64,000 bases of DNA from Amorphophallus konjac. Lineage: Eukaryota > Streptophyta > Magnoliopsida > Alismatales > Araceae. Positions 42,937-54,463 of this stretch are shown one piece after another. Position numbers and translations under genes: made by a program. The notes beneath the pieces were generated by a model. That model worked only from the letters and a program-made list of their open reading frames with translations, was not told where the DNA came from and ran no database searches. The DNA lies in contig JAHNEJ010001808.1 of assembly GCA_022559845.1 (NCBI GenBank), positions 1 through 64,000 of the forward strand, given 5' to 3'. How positions within the stretch are numbered: position 1 is the stretch's first letter; every line of letters starts with the position of its first letter.

Positions 42937-43219
42937 GTACTTTGATTTCAAGTGTTTAGTTCATCATTGGCATACTTATGTTCTTCCCTTCTCCTTTGCA
43001 TCATAGCATTGTCCCACTCCTTATTCCACGTTCCTCCACTTGTTTCAATCATCTAAACATCCTTCCTATCTTTTAAAACGCCCAGAGGGGTTAAAAAACC
43101 AAACTCCCCCGGTATTCCCCTTTCCTTTTGAATGATATTAAGTTCATTTGAGAATTGATGCTACGTTGTGTGAAAGGCTAATCTGGGATTATTTTCTTGT
43201 GTTCTACGTTCTTTGGCAG
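42937..43219 (+). other. Putative intron in the T2 LTR
   Basis: Donor AAGGGA|GTACTTTGATTT (GT at 42937) and acceptor TACGTTCTTTGGCAG|GTTTAC (AG ending at 43219), 283 bp. Defined by similarity of both ends to the 261-bp segment missing from one T3 LTR. Confidence 0.55.
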
Positions 43220-43724
43220 GTTTACAGGGTTCATAACGCGAGGCCCAAGCTTTCTGGCCGGCTGGAAGGTTTGGAGTTTGAAGGATTCACGAGCTTGTTC
43301 TGCAGACACTCTGACGGTCTTCATCAGGCGCGTCAGGTTCCTCTAACGGTTCATCGGGCGACCGTCACACTCCTGTGACGCGTAGGTTCTGGGCCGTTAC
43401 ATTCAACAGAGCAAGAGTTTCCTATTGATTTCTCTCTCCCGTGGGAGGGTGCATCATCCTCCTATTCTAAGGTATTTCTCAGGTCGTTGGCTTGTGTTTA
43501 CCTTGGTGGCGGTCACGTTCTTTCTTAGTACTGGGCATTGGTTTTCTCTTTCTCATATCTCTTATTTCTTTTACTTGTTCCACCCACGCGGTGTGTTTTC
43601 ATTTATTACTTTGCTCCACGCCCCGGCGTGTGTTTTTCCTTTCCCTCTTCAGTTTAGTTTGATTTGAGATAGCATTGCCCATGCTAGAGCTTGTTCTGAT
43701 TGCCTAGGTTCATGGTTCACATGT

Positions 43725-45230
43725 TCATATGTTGATTGAGATCGTTGTTATTTGTTCATTATATTTGTCATTCTTCATATCACAAACAAAAGGAAGAAAA
43801 CAAATCAACAATGCCCCCTTGATGTAGTTCATCATTTGAATCTTCCAATAGGGGTAGTTACTTCTGTTGAATAGAGGAGGTCCTCTGTTGGAGTGTCCTT
43901 CCTGTAAACTGAAGTTGTTTCTACTCTCCATTAGCTTCTTTAAACATCTTGCTCCTTAGGTGGTTAAACATGTAATCAAGGAGACCTACATACTTTGATA
44001 CCACTTGTTAGTAACCGGGCACACCCTAAAGGGGGGTGAATAGGTGTGTCGTTAAAAATAATAGTGTATTAAAATTTAAACTATAGTTACGTAGCGGAAT
44101 ATAAAATGTGAGAATGCAAATGCAACATAGGAGATAAAGATTTTATACTGGTTCTATCAGCCTTCTTGGCTTCTCTACGTCCAGTCCCCCTGCATCTAAC
44201 TCAAGGTATTCACTAACCTTTCGTCAAAGGTTATACTAGTTATTTTCTGGGGCCAACTTCCCTAGCTGATCTTCACAAGACTCAGCATATCCTTTTTAGT
44301 AGTTATTTCAGGAATCACAACTCAGTTGCTTTTGATTAGGTTTTAGCTAACCAACCTGTCACACCAAGTGACTTAGATTTTCAGGTGATTGTGCACCTGC
44401 TAGCTTCCAGGAGCTAGTCACCCAGTTGATTTCACCGGTATCAATGGACCAACCAGTCACACCTTGAGCTAATAACCTAGAGCAACAAATGCTCTTCCAA
44501 TTTTCAACAGATAATTCTACAGAGAATGAAAATAAATGAACAGACAGAGATTGGGAAGATGAGGAAAATATCATAATATCATTACACAATAATATCCTCC
44601 TCTTAAATGATTCCTAGATGAACCTTTGAATGCGGTGGAGTTCTCCTAGATATGAATGCACAGGAGGCAGAATGTTGAGATCGCGTTGAATGCACGAGAG
44701 AGCTTTAATGGCTTGATCATTTGTTGCTTGCTCAGATCATTGTCGTTCTTCTTTAAGCCCTGGCTATTTAAAACTCTAGGCTTAATTGTATCCGTTAGAT
44801 ACAATTGTTGTTCAGTGGTCGAATCCCAATCTAACATTTAACAGATCAGACTAGCTGCTGATCTTTTGTTTCCATGGTAGCAGGTGAATTAAATTCTTGA
44901 TGCTGCCATCAGGCTACTAATTTCCCTTGTATGCAATTTCTCTCTTGGTTGTTGCTACTTATATCTCTTAAACAATGCTACATATATCCTTTCCTATGCA
45001 TGGACATGAGATAGGAAACATATTCAAATTACAAATGCTTTAGAGAAAAGCATGCAATAAAGGTTACCAGTTTAGCATACACGTATATATCTTAAGATAT
45101 TGCAAAGAGCACAAGAGGATTTTAAATAAACCTTCTTTTTGTCTTGGAAATGAACTCCTATCATAGAGATACAGTGCATTTAATGTGTCTGCACTAATCA
45201 GTTTGACTATTCAACGTCGCTTCTTAATTT
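43725..45230 (-). mobile_element. gag (fragment): T9: Ty1/copia fragment (LTR and gag start; right end approximate)
   Basis: Minus-strand ORF 43931-43725 begins MESRNNFSLQEGHSNRGPPL and reads FNRSNYPYWKIQMMNYIKGA, the N-terminal motif of plant copia gag (PPLF-G-NYPYWK-RM). Primer-site-like TGGTATCAAAG (minus strand, 43991-44003) lies 2 nt from an LTR that starts at 44006 (TGTTAGTAACCGGGC, with AAAGGGGGGTGAATAGG at about 44030, common in copia LTRs). The gag is cut at about 43725 near the T2 LTR end. There is no second LTR, so the right end is a guess. Confidence 0.72.
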
Positions 45231-46100
45231 AGTTTTGCTCATGTGATGAAGGAAGAGGGCGTTAAATAATATAGATCATTTACGTTCATGGTGTTGTTAC
45301 GTTTAAGTATTGTGTAAGTGTCTTACTGTGTATTTTATCTTTTAGCTTGGTCAATAGGTTAAAAAGTGTTCCATGTAGACTACGTAATAAAAAGTAAGAC
45401 CAACAATTTGTCTTTGTTTAATAGAGTAGACAAAGCATCGTCTACTTATTCGTCTAAATGCTTTGATCATTTTATATTAGATGAAGCATCATCTATTCTT
45501 GTCTTTTAATCTTTTTCTAATTAGATGATATATCGTCTAACTCAACTTGAGTTGGACGATGTATCGTCTATCCCTTTTCGTATCATCTATCAAATTTGAC
45601 TTAGACGCTAGATAGTCTAATTATTTGTCCATCAAAACTTAGACGATGGATCATCTATTTATTAGCCCATCAAGACTTAGACAATGGATCATTTATTTAT
45701 TAGTCCATCAACACTTAGACGATAGATCATCTATCTAATAATTTTTGGTGATTGGATCATCTATCCTTCCGTCTATTCTTAGTCCTTAGACGATGAATCA
45801 TTTAATGCTTCCGTCTACTTTTAATATTTAGATGATGGATCATCTAATCTTTCATCCATCTTGAAGACTTAGACTGATGGTCGTCTAATTTAACTCTTTG
45901 TCATTTTGTTCGTTAGACGGTATATCGTCTATGTTATGTTTGATTAGACAATCTCATTCCCTTTTATGTACTTACATGATATTCTCCTCATTTTATTCTA
46001 GATATGTATGGAGACCTGAATTTAAGTTAAACATATAATCTTTTAATTATTGGGATAAATAATTGTTTGTTTTTTAATATAAAATAATGAATTTATAGAA
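45231..46100. other. AT-rich stretch with ATCGTCTAA palindromes
   Basis: No ORF. 45410-45945 holds at least ten inverted repeats of the type TTAGACGATNNATCGTCTAA or ATCATCTAT variants, with a near-perfect one at 45530-45575 (GATGTATCGTC and GATATATCGTC). It replaces the expected remainder of T6 pol, so it is probably part of another inserted element. Confidence 0.6.
45410..45945. repeat. Array of TTAGACGAT...ATCGTCTAA palindromes
   Basis: At least ten units spaced about 45-65 bp. Clear copies at about 45536, 45558, 45645, 45717 and 45910; others decayed mostly by C-to-T and G-to-A changes within the CpG. Similar AGATGATATTCCGTCTAA words occur in the T6 LTR (62890-63000). Confidence 0.8.
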
Positions 46101-46682
46101 AAGACATTTTTTCTGACAAAAGACATAACAAGAAACTCAGTGTCCATATCGCGTTCTAAATGTAGTTTTTGATATGTCTTCCTATCTTATCCTCAATTGA
46201 TGATAGCTAGATGTAAGATCATTTTTTGAAAATACTTTGACTATCTGTAGCTGGTCAAATAAGTCATCTATTCTCGGTAGTGGATATTTGTTCTTAATTA
46301 TTATCTGATTCAATTTTCTATAATAGATACACAATCTAATGGATATATCTTTATTGTTGACAAACAACACCTGTGCACCCTGTGGCGACACAGTTAGATG
46401 AATGAATCTCTTATCTAATAATTCTTGTAATTATTTCTTTAATTCTGACAATTCTACTAGGGCCATCCTATATTGTGCTATTGAAATAGGTGAAGTCCCT
46501 GGTAATAACTCAATGGTAAATTCCACTTCTCTTTGTGAAGGCAAACTTGAGAGGTCATTTGGAAAAATATCTAAGAATTTCCTAACGATATTAATATTAG
46601 ACACTGCTTGTTTATTACTATCAAAAGGTTCAGTTACAACACTTGCTAAGTAACCTTTACATCTATTTCGTAGCCACTTCAT
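46100..46682 (-). pseudogene. pol (RT fragment): T6 pol fragment: pre-RT and N-terminal RT
   Basis: 46682-46431 reads FLDIFPNDLSSLPSQREVEF and SIAQYRMALVELSELKK, the segment before RT in chromoviruses. 46391-46182 continues [40 protein letters not shown] and [16 protein letters not shown]; beyond a stop, RTRYGHxEFLVMSF runs to about 46110. The palm Asp of DLRSGYHQ is kept (KNDLTS). RT then stops before the YxDD box. Several stops and frame changes. Confidence 0.88.
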
Positions 46683-46689
46683 AACTTTA

Positions 46690-47400
46690 ATAGCTGAGAC
46701 TAATGTTTTGCTTGATTAATGTCTTGGGCATTGATAATACCATATTTATTCTCATGGTTTCTGAAAAATATTTTTTCCTCGACAGTTTAAAAGAGCATAG
46801 TGTTCATTCAACCAATTCATTTCCAAAATAGCATCGTAGGAATTCACATCTAACAAATATACATATGCAGGCATATTTCTTTTTTGAACTATCATATCAA
46901 TATTGGAAATCATAGGAGTTGTCTTAGCTATTTCTCCTGATGGTGTGTATAGACATTTCTTCTACCACCTTAATATGTCAGCTGTGTATAGACATTTCTT
47001 CTACCTCCTTAATCTATCTATCTCTTAAGCCCCACTTTGTTTGCGATTTATCCCAGGATTATCCCCACTTTAGCCCAAACTTGGGTCATTTTGCTTTGGC
47101 GGGTGCAGATTTGGATAATCCTCTTAAAAGTGACTTAATCCGACTTAAGCAAGATTAACCTATCCCACCTCCATAGGTGGGATAACTTAATCCAATACCA
47201 TGTCAAAGCAAAAAAGAATAAAAGTAGATAAAGTAAATCCACTTAACTTTAATCAGGTTATCTTTGATCTCGAATCAAAGTGGGGCTAAAAATTTAGCAA
47301 ATCTCACAGAAATAAATGAATGAGTAGCACTCAAATCAAAAAAAAACTCTAACATTCATATTACTAATCAGAATTACCTTCAGCCACATCAGTAGCATCT
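46690..47400 (-). pseudogene. pro: T6 protease, split by a MITE
   Basis: Minus strand: FFDLSATHSFISVRFAKF (canonical FDSGATHSFIS; here D-L-S-A-T) at about 47360-47295, then a 258-bp MITE with its TAA duplication. After it comes DVNSYDAILEMNWLNEHYAL (canonical DVILGMDWL) at about 46850-46790. A 32-bp direct duplication (46941-46972 and 46982-47013) adds to the disruption. Confidence 0.8.
47029..47286. mobile_element. Tourist-like MITE (258 bp) in T6 protease
   Basis: Terminal inverted repeats GCCCCACTTTG (47029-47039) and CAAAGTGGGGC (47276-47286), flanked by TAA on both sides (47026-47028, 47287-47289). Three-base TAA/TTA duplications are typical of PIF/Harbinger (Tourist) elements. Internal palindrome TATCCCACCT/AGGTGGGATA at about 47160-47184. 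No ORF. Confidence 0.88.
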
Positions 47401-47439
47401 TGGATATCTTCCTTAGTCAATGCATATACCTTGGCTTAT

Positions 47440-48391
47440 GCCCTTTGTTGTTGATGTGGTTGCTACCTTTGCCTCTGATGTTCAAGGCAATCTCTCACCA
47501 TGTGTCCTATCTAGTCGCATGCAAAGCATTTACCTATAGCTTTAACACTCTTCTCCTCCATGTTATTTTCCACAGTGGGTATAGATTAGAATATTCCTTT
47601 CTCTTCGTTCGCACTACTTCCAGAAGAGCCATTTTTCCACTCTATCCTTCCTCGTGATTAGCTGAAGAATCCCTCTCTTAGTCTTATCTATTTTCCTTTT
47701 AATTTTAAGAAATTTCTCATACTCACTTTTTACAACAAAGGTCAACTTCAAAGTTGTTGCCATGGTCTGATAGTTGAAGATTACAACTCTAATTTTGATA
47801 TTCCTTCGCAATTCTCTCACAAATTTTTTCACTCTTCCTTGTTCATCTACACAAATGTGGGCATCATATCTCTCTAGTTCAGTAAATCTTTCTTCATAAT
47901 CAGCCACTGACAACTCTCCTTGAGTTAAGTTCAGAAATTTTAATTTCTTCTTATCTTTCACATGTTGAGGTAAGAATTTCTCATAGAAGACATCTAAAAA
48001 GTCACCCCCAACTAATGTTGGTAGCTCAATCTTTAAATGTAGTATTGAGTGCAGATTCCCACCATTCATCTACATGATCTTTCAACATAAATGTGGCCAA
48101 CACTACTTTGTCTTCCTCTGTACACCTCATGGTCCTAAAGATCTTTTCAATCTCGTCACCCAATTCTCCACAATTCTAGGTTGACTCTCCCCCATAAATG
48201 AAGGGGGGCCCATATTCCTGAACTTCACCATCAGAGTAACTCCTAGCATTCAATTCTGATGGTTTTGCATATTGGCCTAGAGTTGGGCTTGCATGGCTAC
48301 TTGGGTCTGAGCCTGCTATTGCATAGCCTGCAGCAACCCCTAAAGGTTTTGTGCAAACCCTCCTAACTCAGTCGATGATGCATTCGAAGTG
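47440..48391 (-). pseudogene. gag: T6 gag with CCHC knuckle
   Basis: 48069-47614 reads DFLDVFYEKFLPQHVKDKKK, FLNLTQGELSVADYEERFTE and ELRRNIKIRVVIFN, the capsid core of chromovirus gag. A knuckle CFACDxIGHMVRDC (stop at x) lies at about 47535-47490 with a glutamine-rich tail. Upstream (48391-48070) is a frame-broken N-terminal part. The T7 insertion at 48392-48396 separates this from its 5' end at 60455 onward. Confidence 0.85.
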
Positions 48392-48396
48392 GGCAC
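48392..48396. repeat. Target site duplication GGCAC (left of T7)
   Basis: GGCAC immediately before TGTAACGACCC. The same five bases follow the right LTR at 60455-60459. Confidence 0.95.
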
Positions 48397-51096
48397 TGTA
48401 ACGACCCAAGATACAGATACCATGAATTACCTGATACCATTCGAATCCTGGCCCACCACCCACGAGTCAGAAGGCTCGGAAGGGTTATTTAGGTGTATGG
48501 AGGTACATTAAAATTTAAAATAATATAAGAAATAATTATAAATTTTAGTTATTTAAATAATATAAATAAATTATATTTTAATTACAAAATTAACTACAAA
48601 GTCTAGTCCACTAAGTACAGTCTACAGGGAAAGAAACGTACTCAAATGTTGGGTATGCCCCCGGCACTGGCGAGCTGGCACTATGAACCTCTGCGTTGCA
48701 CCTCAGAACTTCGAGGAGGAACCGTAACACCTGAAAAGAAAGGGGTGAGCCTCATCTCATTAGCTCAATAGGGGTTCCGCGGATCCCCACCACGAAACAA
48801 CGGCGGTAAACATCAGTGATCAGAGCAAGAACAACAAAAACAGAAGCAGTAGATGGCGGTGGAAACACAACACTCTAAACTACTCCTACGAGTAACGGAA
48901 AGTAAACCCCGACCTCATAGAAACCATTGCTACGCTACTGGGAAAGGAACCACGATACTCCTATCGTGCTGGCCCGTCCTTGCCAACTAAGACCACAGCT
49001 CCGACCACACGGTCCGAGGGTAAGGTCACGATCTTACTGTTGTGAACAAGACTCTAGCTATGGGTGGAACCATCGATCTGAATGTTGATAAAAGCGCACA
49101 AAAATCACCCGAAGAACCACGAAGAAACCCATCTCGCATGACAGGAGAACTGCTCACTAGCAACAAGGCCGAATGCATCCTCCGATGACTTATACCACAG
49201 CCTCAGGTGTCTCCCTACCTCACCCTAGGTGGAAACTGAGACACCGAACACCAATAACCAAAAAACAAGGACTATCTAGGATCGCACTCATCAGCGTGCG
49301 TCCCACTCCCCCAACTACGTATGAACACACAAACCATCGACTCTAGGTCAGGTCCTCTAACTAGTTTTCCCCCCAGCCAGACTCTGACTATAGAGGCAAG
49401 AGGGCCTATGGTAACCAGCTTAAAAACCGTCCACTCTCCGGTCTAGCCTCCACCACTCCCAGGTGGGTCGATAGCTACGTGCCCAGGTTAGCTACTTCTA
49501 GTGGGAGGGTCACTCGAGGTAAAACTCTTGGGAGAAGAAAGACCAAAGTACCAACGGGCTATGCATGCACCTATCATGAGTATCACAGAACACAGGGTGG
49601 CTCGGAGCCACCAGACTCAAGATGACTAGCTAGACTAGCTAATCCAACGACCGTAGTGTCACGTGACTCATCCCAAGACCGTTGTACCATACGGCACCAT
49701 GCCGTCAAATTATCCTCGTGTAACAGCCAGAAACCACGGTCAAAAGGACTCTTAAGGCGGCTCACAACTGTCGGTCCATTCCCCCTCCAAGGGAGACTAA
49801 GAAGCTTCCAACCCCTGGCTGGGTCACGGGATTCGCAGTCATTGGCCATACTCATGGCCCACACAGAAACCACTTTTCAAAGAAGCTAACATCGTGCGGG
49901 GGCAGCCCTCTGCACCTACACCAGTACACGGTGACTCGATCTAGCATAACTAGGAAGCTCGGAACACGCGGGGTCACCCAAACCCTCAAAATGACATAGG
50001 CACGTTAATTGAGGTAACCTAATTTCTCTAGACACCCAAAAATATGGTCATGGTTCCCATGGGGTGTCCGGGACATCCATGGGGCCATAGGTCGACCAAT
50101 GGGTCTCAACCGGGTCGACTAGAGACCAAAACAGGCGAATGAATAGCATTTCGGTCGACCTACCCGCTGTGGTCGGTCGACCTAAGGGGGCCAGTCAACC
50201 AGACCCACAGGGTCGGTCGACTTGACCTGTAACCCAGCTGCAGGTGGTCCTGGTCGGTCGACCGAACCAAGGCAGTTCGCCCTTCCATGGCGAACGCCCA
50301 ACTAGTCGACAGAACCCACTGGGTTGGTCGACCAATTCTGGCAACGCAACCTCGAATCCCCTCCCGAGGGGTTCTAATCCACGCCCCAATCACCCTGGGT
50401 GATGGGGAAAACATGGGGGAATCATTCCCCACCCTCTAAACTACCGAGAGGGCCCAAACAAATCCCAAAAACACGATTGATCCGACGAATCCGTCACTCA
50501 CCCCAAAATCATGTTTTTTAAGCTCCAGCATGAAAGAAAACCACCCTTGGCCTCACCTCGGCCTACAAAATACGGGGAAAGGGAACACAAGGGCTAGGGA
50601 TCCATCCCCCTACCTCTCCCAACGATTACTCATGCCGAGGATGTCGATTCCACACGAAAATGGCACTCGAACCCATGCCGACTTTACGAACTCGCGAACG
50701 AGCCTCGCCGCACCACCACCCCATTCCTCGCTCCATCCTCACCGCTCGCCGCCCCACGTGACTCACCGCCTGGCCCACCTCAAGCTCCGTCGGCTGCCGG
50801 AGAAGAGAGGGAGAGAAAGAGAGAATTGAGAGGAGAGAGGGAGAGAAATGAGAGAATGAGGAGAGAGGGGGTGAGGGTTGATATAAATAGGAAAATATTT
50901 GGGGTTTTAAAATTCTACAAAATAGGAAAATTGGGGAAAAAATACCCCCACAATCCTCGGAAAATGCACAACGTGCCTATAATGTCCCAGAGCCTGAAAT
51001 CACAACGGTTCACCCTACACGGGGAAACGTAATCTGGGACCCACGAAAGCGCTCTAAAACCCACGAATTCTGATCCAAAAAATCCTGGGTGTTACA
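48397..51096 (-). repeat. T7 3' LTR
   Basis: Direct repeat of 57717-60454. Contains GGTCGACC palindromes (50090-50335) and a GA-rich tract (50805-50870) followed by GATATAAATAGG (50879-50890). The right LTR has about 40 extra bases near 60344-60390. Confidence 0.93.
50090..50335. repeat. GGTCGACC palindrome array in T7 3' LTR (copy at 59408-59640)
   Basis: Eight or so copies of GGTCGACC or one-base variants in 245 bp, several preceded by another GGTC. The other LTR keeps most of them, again with CpG-type decay (GGTTGACC, GGTCGACT). Confidence 0.88.
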
Positions 51097-51472
51097 GTCT
51101 TACCCTCCTTACAAAAATTTCATCCTCGAAATTTGAGACAACCATCATGCCACAGGGGAAGAACAACTTATTCAGCTGGCAATGCTCCTAGAGCTCAAGC
51201 TAAACCTCAATTCTCACAAAACCATCGATCCTGAGGGACACAACCAAACTATTATCGCGAAATAGAAACGTCTCGCTCTACATCCACCATCCACACTAAT
51301 TCCCGAAGCGAGCACTGCACACAAAAGGATACGAGTCTGGGATCACCTCAGCTACAATAGGACTCCAACCACAGCATCATTGCCACCTTCTCACACACCG
51401 AGGAGACGCAACCCGTGCCACGGAAACCTGCCACCAATCTCACACTCGGCGGACCAATCAAACATTAGCTCT
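51097..51472 (-). other. T7 interior next to the 3' LTR
   Basis: Minus strand reads a purine-rich AAATTTCGAGGATGAAATTT then TGTAAGGAGGGTAAGAC before the LTR, the usual end of chromovirus pol and polypurine tract. No longer coding. Confidence 0.55.
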
Positions 51473-54463
51473 TGTCACGCTCCGAATCGATAGCAGCGGA
51501 AGACACGCTCAGAACGTGGCAGTGACTCATTCATGATACACATAGCACACTAAAAGACATAAACACAAGACACATATGATGCCAAAACAAATATAAGTTT
51601 TATTAATAACAATAATTCGATATTCCATCTCTTGACTCCATTACATCATTAAAAGGAGAAAAATGACTCGAAATTACAGGACTCGACTCAAGAAAATAAA
51701 AGGCACAACTCTTCACGACTCCGAGAATCTCTTTCACTCTCGCCCCTCCCCATCAGATGTAGTATCTTCATTATTACCTGAAAAATGTTAAGAGGAAGGT
51801 GGGTGAGCAAGAAGCTCAGTAGGAATTACACTCTATCATCAGACAAAATATAAGTGATTAGCCATTTAACAATGCATGAAAATATTAATGATACATGATG
51901 AAAAAACCATGATCACTAGTAAAAGAGTAGCAATGTCACATGGATGTTCAAGTAAATAAGGTAGACAACAGATATGTTCAAGAACATGATGAAGAGAGAA
52001 TAGCCTGGAACATGCACAAGAGATCACAAGCACTAATATTCATATCAACAATTTGTCCCTTCCGGACCTCATATTCAAGCATGTCAAATCACGCATATAT
52101 GGAAGATGCCCAAGACGTAAATTTGTCTAGACCGAATCTTACAAATAGTTGGTGCAATGTCACACCTGATCATTATAATACCGGCACATATCTGGGCTTT
52201 GCCTTGCCCCTAGGACCAGATCTGGGCCCTTATAGTTCATGCCTAGCATTGAGTGTCAAATTGGACCTAAAGTCCCATATCAAATAATTCCAGACAATTT
52301 ACTAATGGCATCAGAATTCCAAGAAGAGCTCATGTAGTCAAGATAACACGAGTAGGAAATAGATATCTTTGAAGAATTTCTAATTATCAAGCTTATTAAT
52401 CCAAAGGAAAAGTCATTTAGAAAAAAAATGACTTTAAGAGGAATATTGAATGATTTCTAGGGATATAATCAAAAATAGATCCAATAAAAGGTCATAATAT
52501 CGAGGTATAATAGCCTAGAGAGGCTGGAATGGTTTAACACACAAAAACCATGAAAATAGAACTTTTCGGGATGCTGGATGAAGAGGCGGTCAGTCCTAAA
52601 CCGCTACTAGAAGAACGCAGTCTCGAGAGAACCGCTATCAGATAGGTCAGACTAAACCGAGCCGGGTTGATGAAAGAACACGTCAGTCATGGCTGACGTG
52701 TTTAAAATAAGGCGTCTGGGACACCTGAGGCCTCTAAAGTCAAACGTCCCAGTTGACAAGAACGAGGTCCAGTCGCTACCAAGAGAAGGCGGTCAAGCCA
52801 AGGCCGCGTTCTGCAATCTGGACAGAAACTCGGCAGAACTCAGACAGAACCTCATTCCCCCCTAAGTCAATTTTCAGTGGGTTCAGGTTAGTGGTACAAC
52901 CTGCTCGGCATCCTAGTGGGAATCCCAGGCTTGCGAAGACTTACGGAGGCCTTGAAACATGAACATCTAGTCCGGCGGAAGGAATATCTGACGGAGAAGC
53001 ATTCAATGTCGAAGAATTTAGGGCTAAAAATATGCAAAAAATAGGAGTAGTCGGTAAGTCAATACCACCGGAGTGGCATGAGCCTCAAACAATCCTATGA
53101 ACTCGCATGTAATAAACAATAAGGATGAAGCAATGAACAATAAGGTTCAAGTTACTAGCAGAAATTATTCACTATTTTAGCAGATTATTCTACTCTTTTA
53201 GACATATAGTGACATGAAGATGATTAAGTTTAGATCAACTGTTTCATATCCCCTAATTAGCAGTGCGTTCTGTCATAATATTACCCTAAGAACATACTAC
53301 ATAACAGCGAATAACAGAACACAAAAATGCGAGAAATAAACCGAGTTTATGCTGGAAAACAGTCAAAACGCGGTCACGCAGGAGCCGCCATCTACAGAAC
53401 GCGGCCAAGCCGAGACCGCTATCATAAAATATTATTAATTTTTTGAAAATATCCATGAAGGCGTCTGCAGTAGTGGACGTGTATAAAAGAAAGCGTCCAG
53501 AGGAACGGACGTGCTCATAATTTCTCATATAATAATATTCAAATAGCCTATTTTTACTGCTAAAGAACACGTCTAGTTACGGTGATGCGTTAAACAAAAG
53601 GCGTCCACATGCTTGACCCATTCAATATCACATTTTTAAATTTTGAAAATGGCCACCAGAAGGCGGTCTGTCAGGCGACCGCGGTCTCAAGATGCAGTCA
53701 CTGGCTCGACCACGTTCTGGACCGAGCCCGCCCTCCGGCGAACCTCGACACACCTGGATTGAAACGACTATAGCGATCGATATAATGAACAAAATTTGGG
53801 CAAAATAATATCATTGGAAAGAGCGCTCGAAGATGAACAAGATGACATGCTTTAATTAGGATTTGGTCTGAGAGAAACCTACCTTTGATGGATGAGAAGT
53901 GAAGGTAGAAATCTCGTCGGAACCCTAATCGACCTCGCTTCCCTCGTCAAATACGCCCTCGATCTCGCACTCCTCCGGCCGTCAACGCAAATAGAGGTTA
54001 CTAGAGGCCGTGGCTACCTATTTATAGAGTCTATGGAGGCTTTAGGGCTTCAATTCGATTTAAAGAGTCCAAGGAGAGAAAAATGGCGAAAAATTCAGGG
54101 TTTGATCAAATCCGCTGCCGCTGCTTCGAATCTAGGCTTCTAGGGTTAAGGTTTTCAAGGGGAATCAAACACCAAGGGTTGGGTTTGGGTTTAGCTTCCG
54201 ATCTGATCCCATTAGGGCACGAATTGAGGTCCAATTAGGTGATTTGGGCTTGCTCTTGCTAAACTCTAATTTTTTAACCCTAAATTCCAAATTAGGCCCA
54301 ATCCAATTTTATTTTGGGTTTCTTCCTTTAGACAATATTGCTGGAAATATTATTTTTCTATGAGATACAATTTTTTCATATTTTTATTAAAAAATTTGAA
54401 ATTCAGGTCGAGAAGATAATTAAGTAATATTGTTTTATTCATTATTTAAATTTGGGATGCTAT
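51473..54463 (-). mobile_element. T8: solo LTR inside T7 (about 3.0 kb)
   Basis: Starts TGTCACGCTCCGAATCG at 51473 and ends near GGGATGCTAT at 54463, flanked by GCTCT (51468-51472) and ACTCT (54464-54468), an imperfect duplication. No internal region or primer site. Minus-strand TATA-like CTATAAATAG at about 54016-54025 gives the orientation. Carries CpG palindromes (52575-52830, 53370-53710) and the segment shared with the T3 leader (52888-53085). No gene. Confidence 0.7.
52575..53710. repeat. T8 palindrome set (GCGGTC...GACCGC and CACGTC...GACGTG)
   Basis: Two clusters, 52575-52830 and 53370-53710. Examples: AGGCGGTCAG...TAAACCGCTA, ACACGTCAGTCATGGCTGACGTGT (two arms, near-perfect, about 52679-52702), ACGCGGCC...AGACCGCT, GGCGGTCTGT...GGCGACCGCGG. 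Paired arrangement as in T1 and T2. Confidence 0.8.

Larger units (their letters stand above)
35286..43690 (+). mobile_element. T2: Tat-type element, 3' half only, with antisense gene pair
   Basis: Plus strand, deduced from polypurine tract (41947-41959) and LTR (from 41960). Carries a DUF7745-like gene (35286-36650) and a PMD gene (37717-40675), both minus strand, separated by a 100-bp-period palindrome array. gag-pol is missing: the left side was replaced by T3. The right LTR end is not defined precisely; I place it near 43690 because copia gag sequence begins at about 43725. Confidence 0.8.
41960..43690 (+). repeat. T2 3' LTR (right end approximate)
   Basis: Starts TGTTGACACCCGTTTTATG. 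U3 palindromes at 42174-42590, TATA box 42802-42808, intron-like segment 42937-43219 containing AGGGGTTAAAAAACC, then GCGAGGCCC...CTGGCCGGCTGG, more palindromes (43307-43415) and CCTTGGTGGCGGTCACG at about 43500. The T3 LTR has the same order. No partner LTR is in the window. Confidence 0.82.

Noticed and set aside
50195..50432. Minus-strand ORFs over the GGTCGACC array
   Set aside because: Repeats of GGTCGACC give open frames (VDRPT-like words). The second LTR does not keep the frame.
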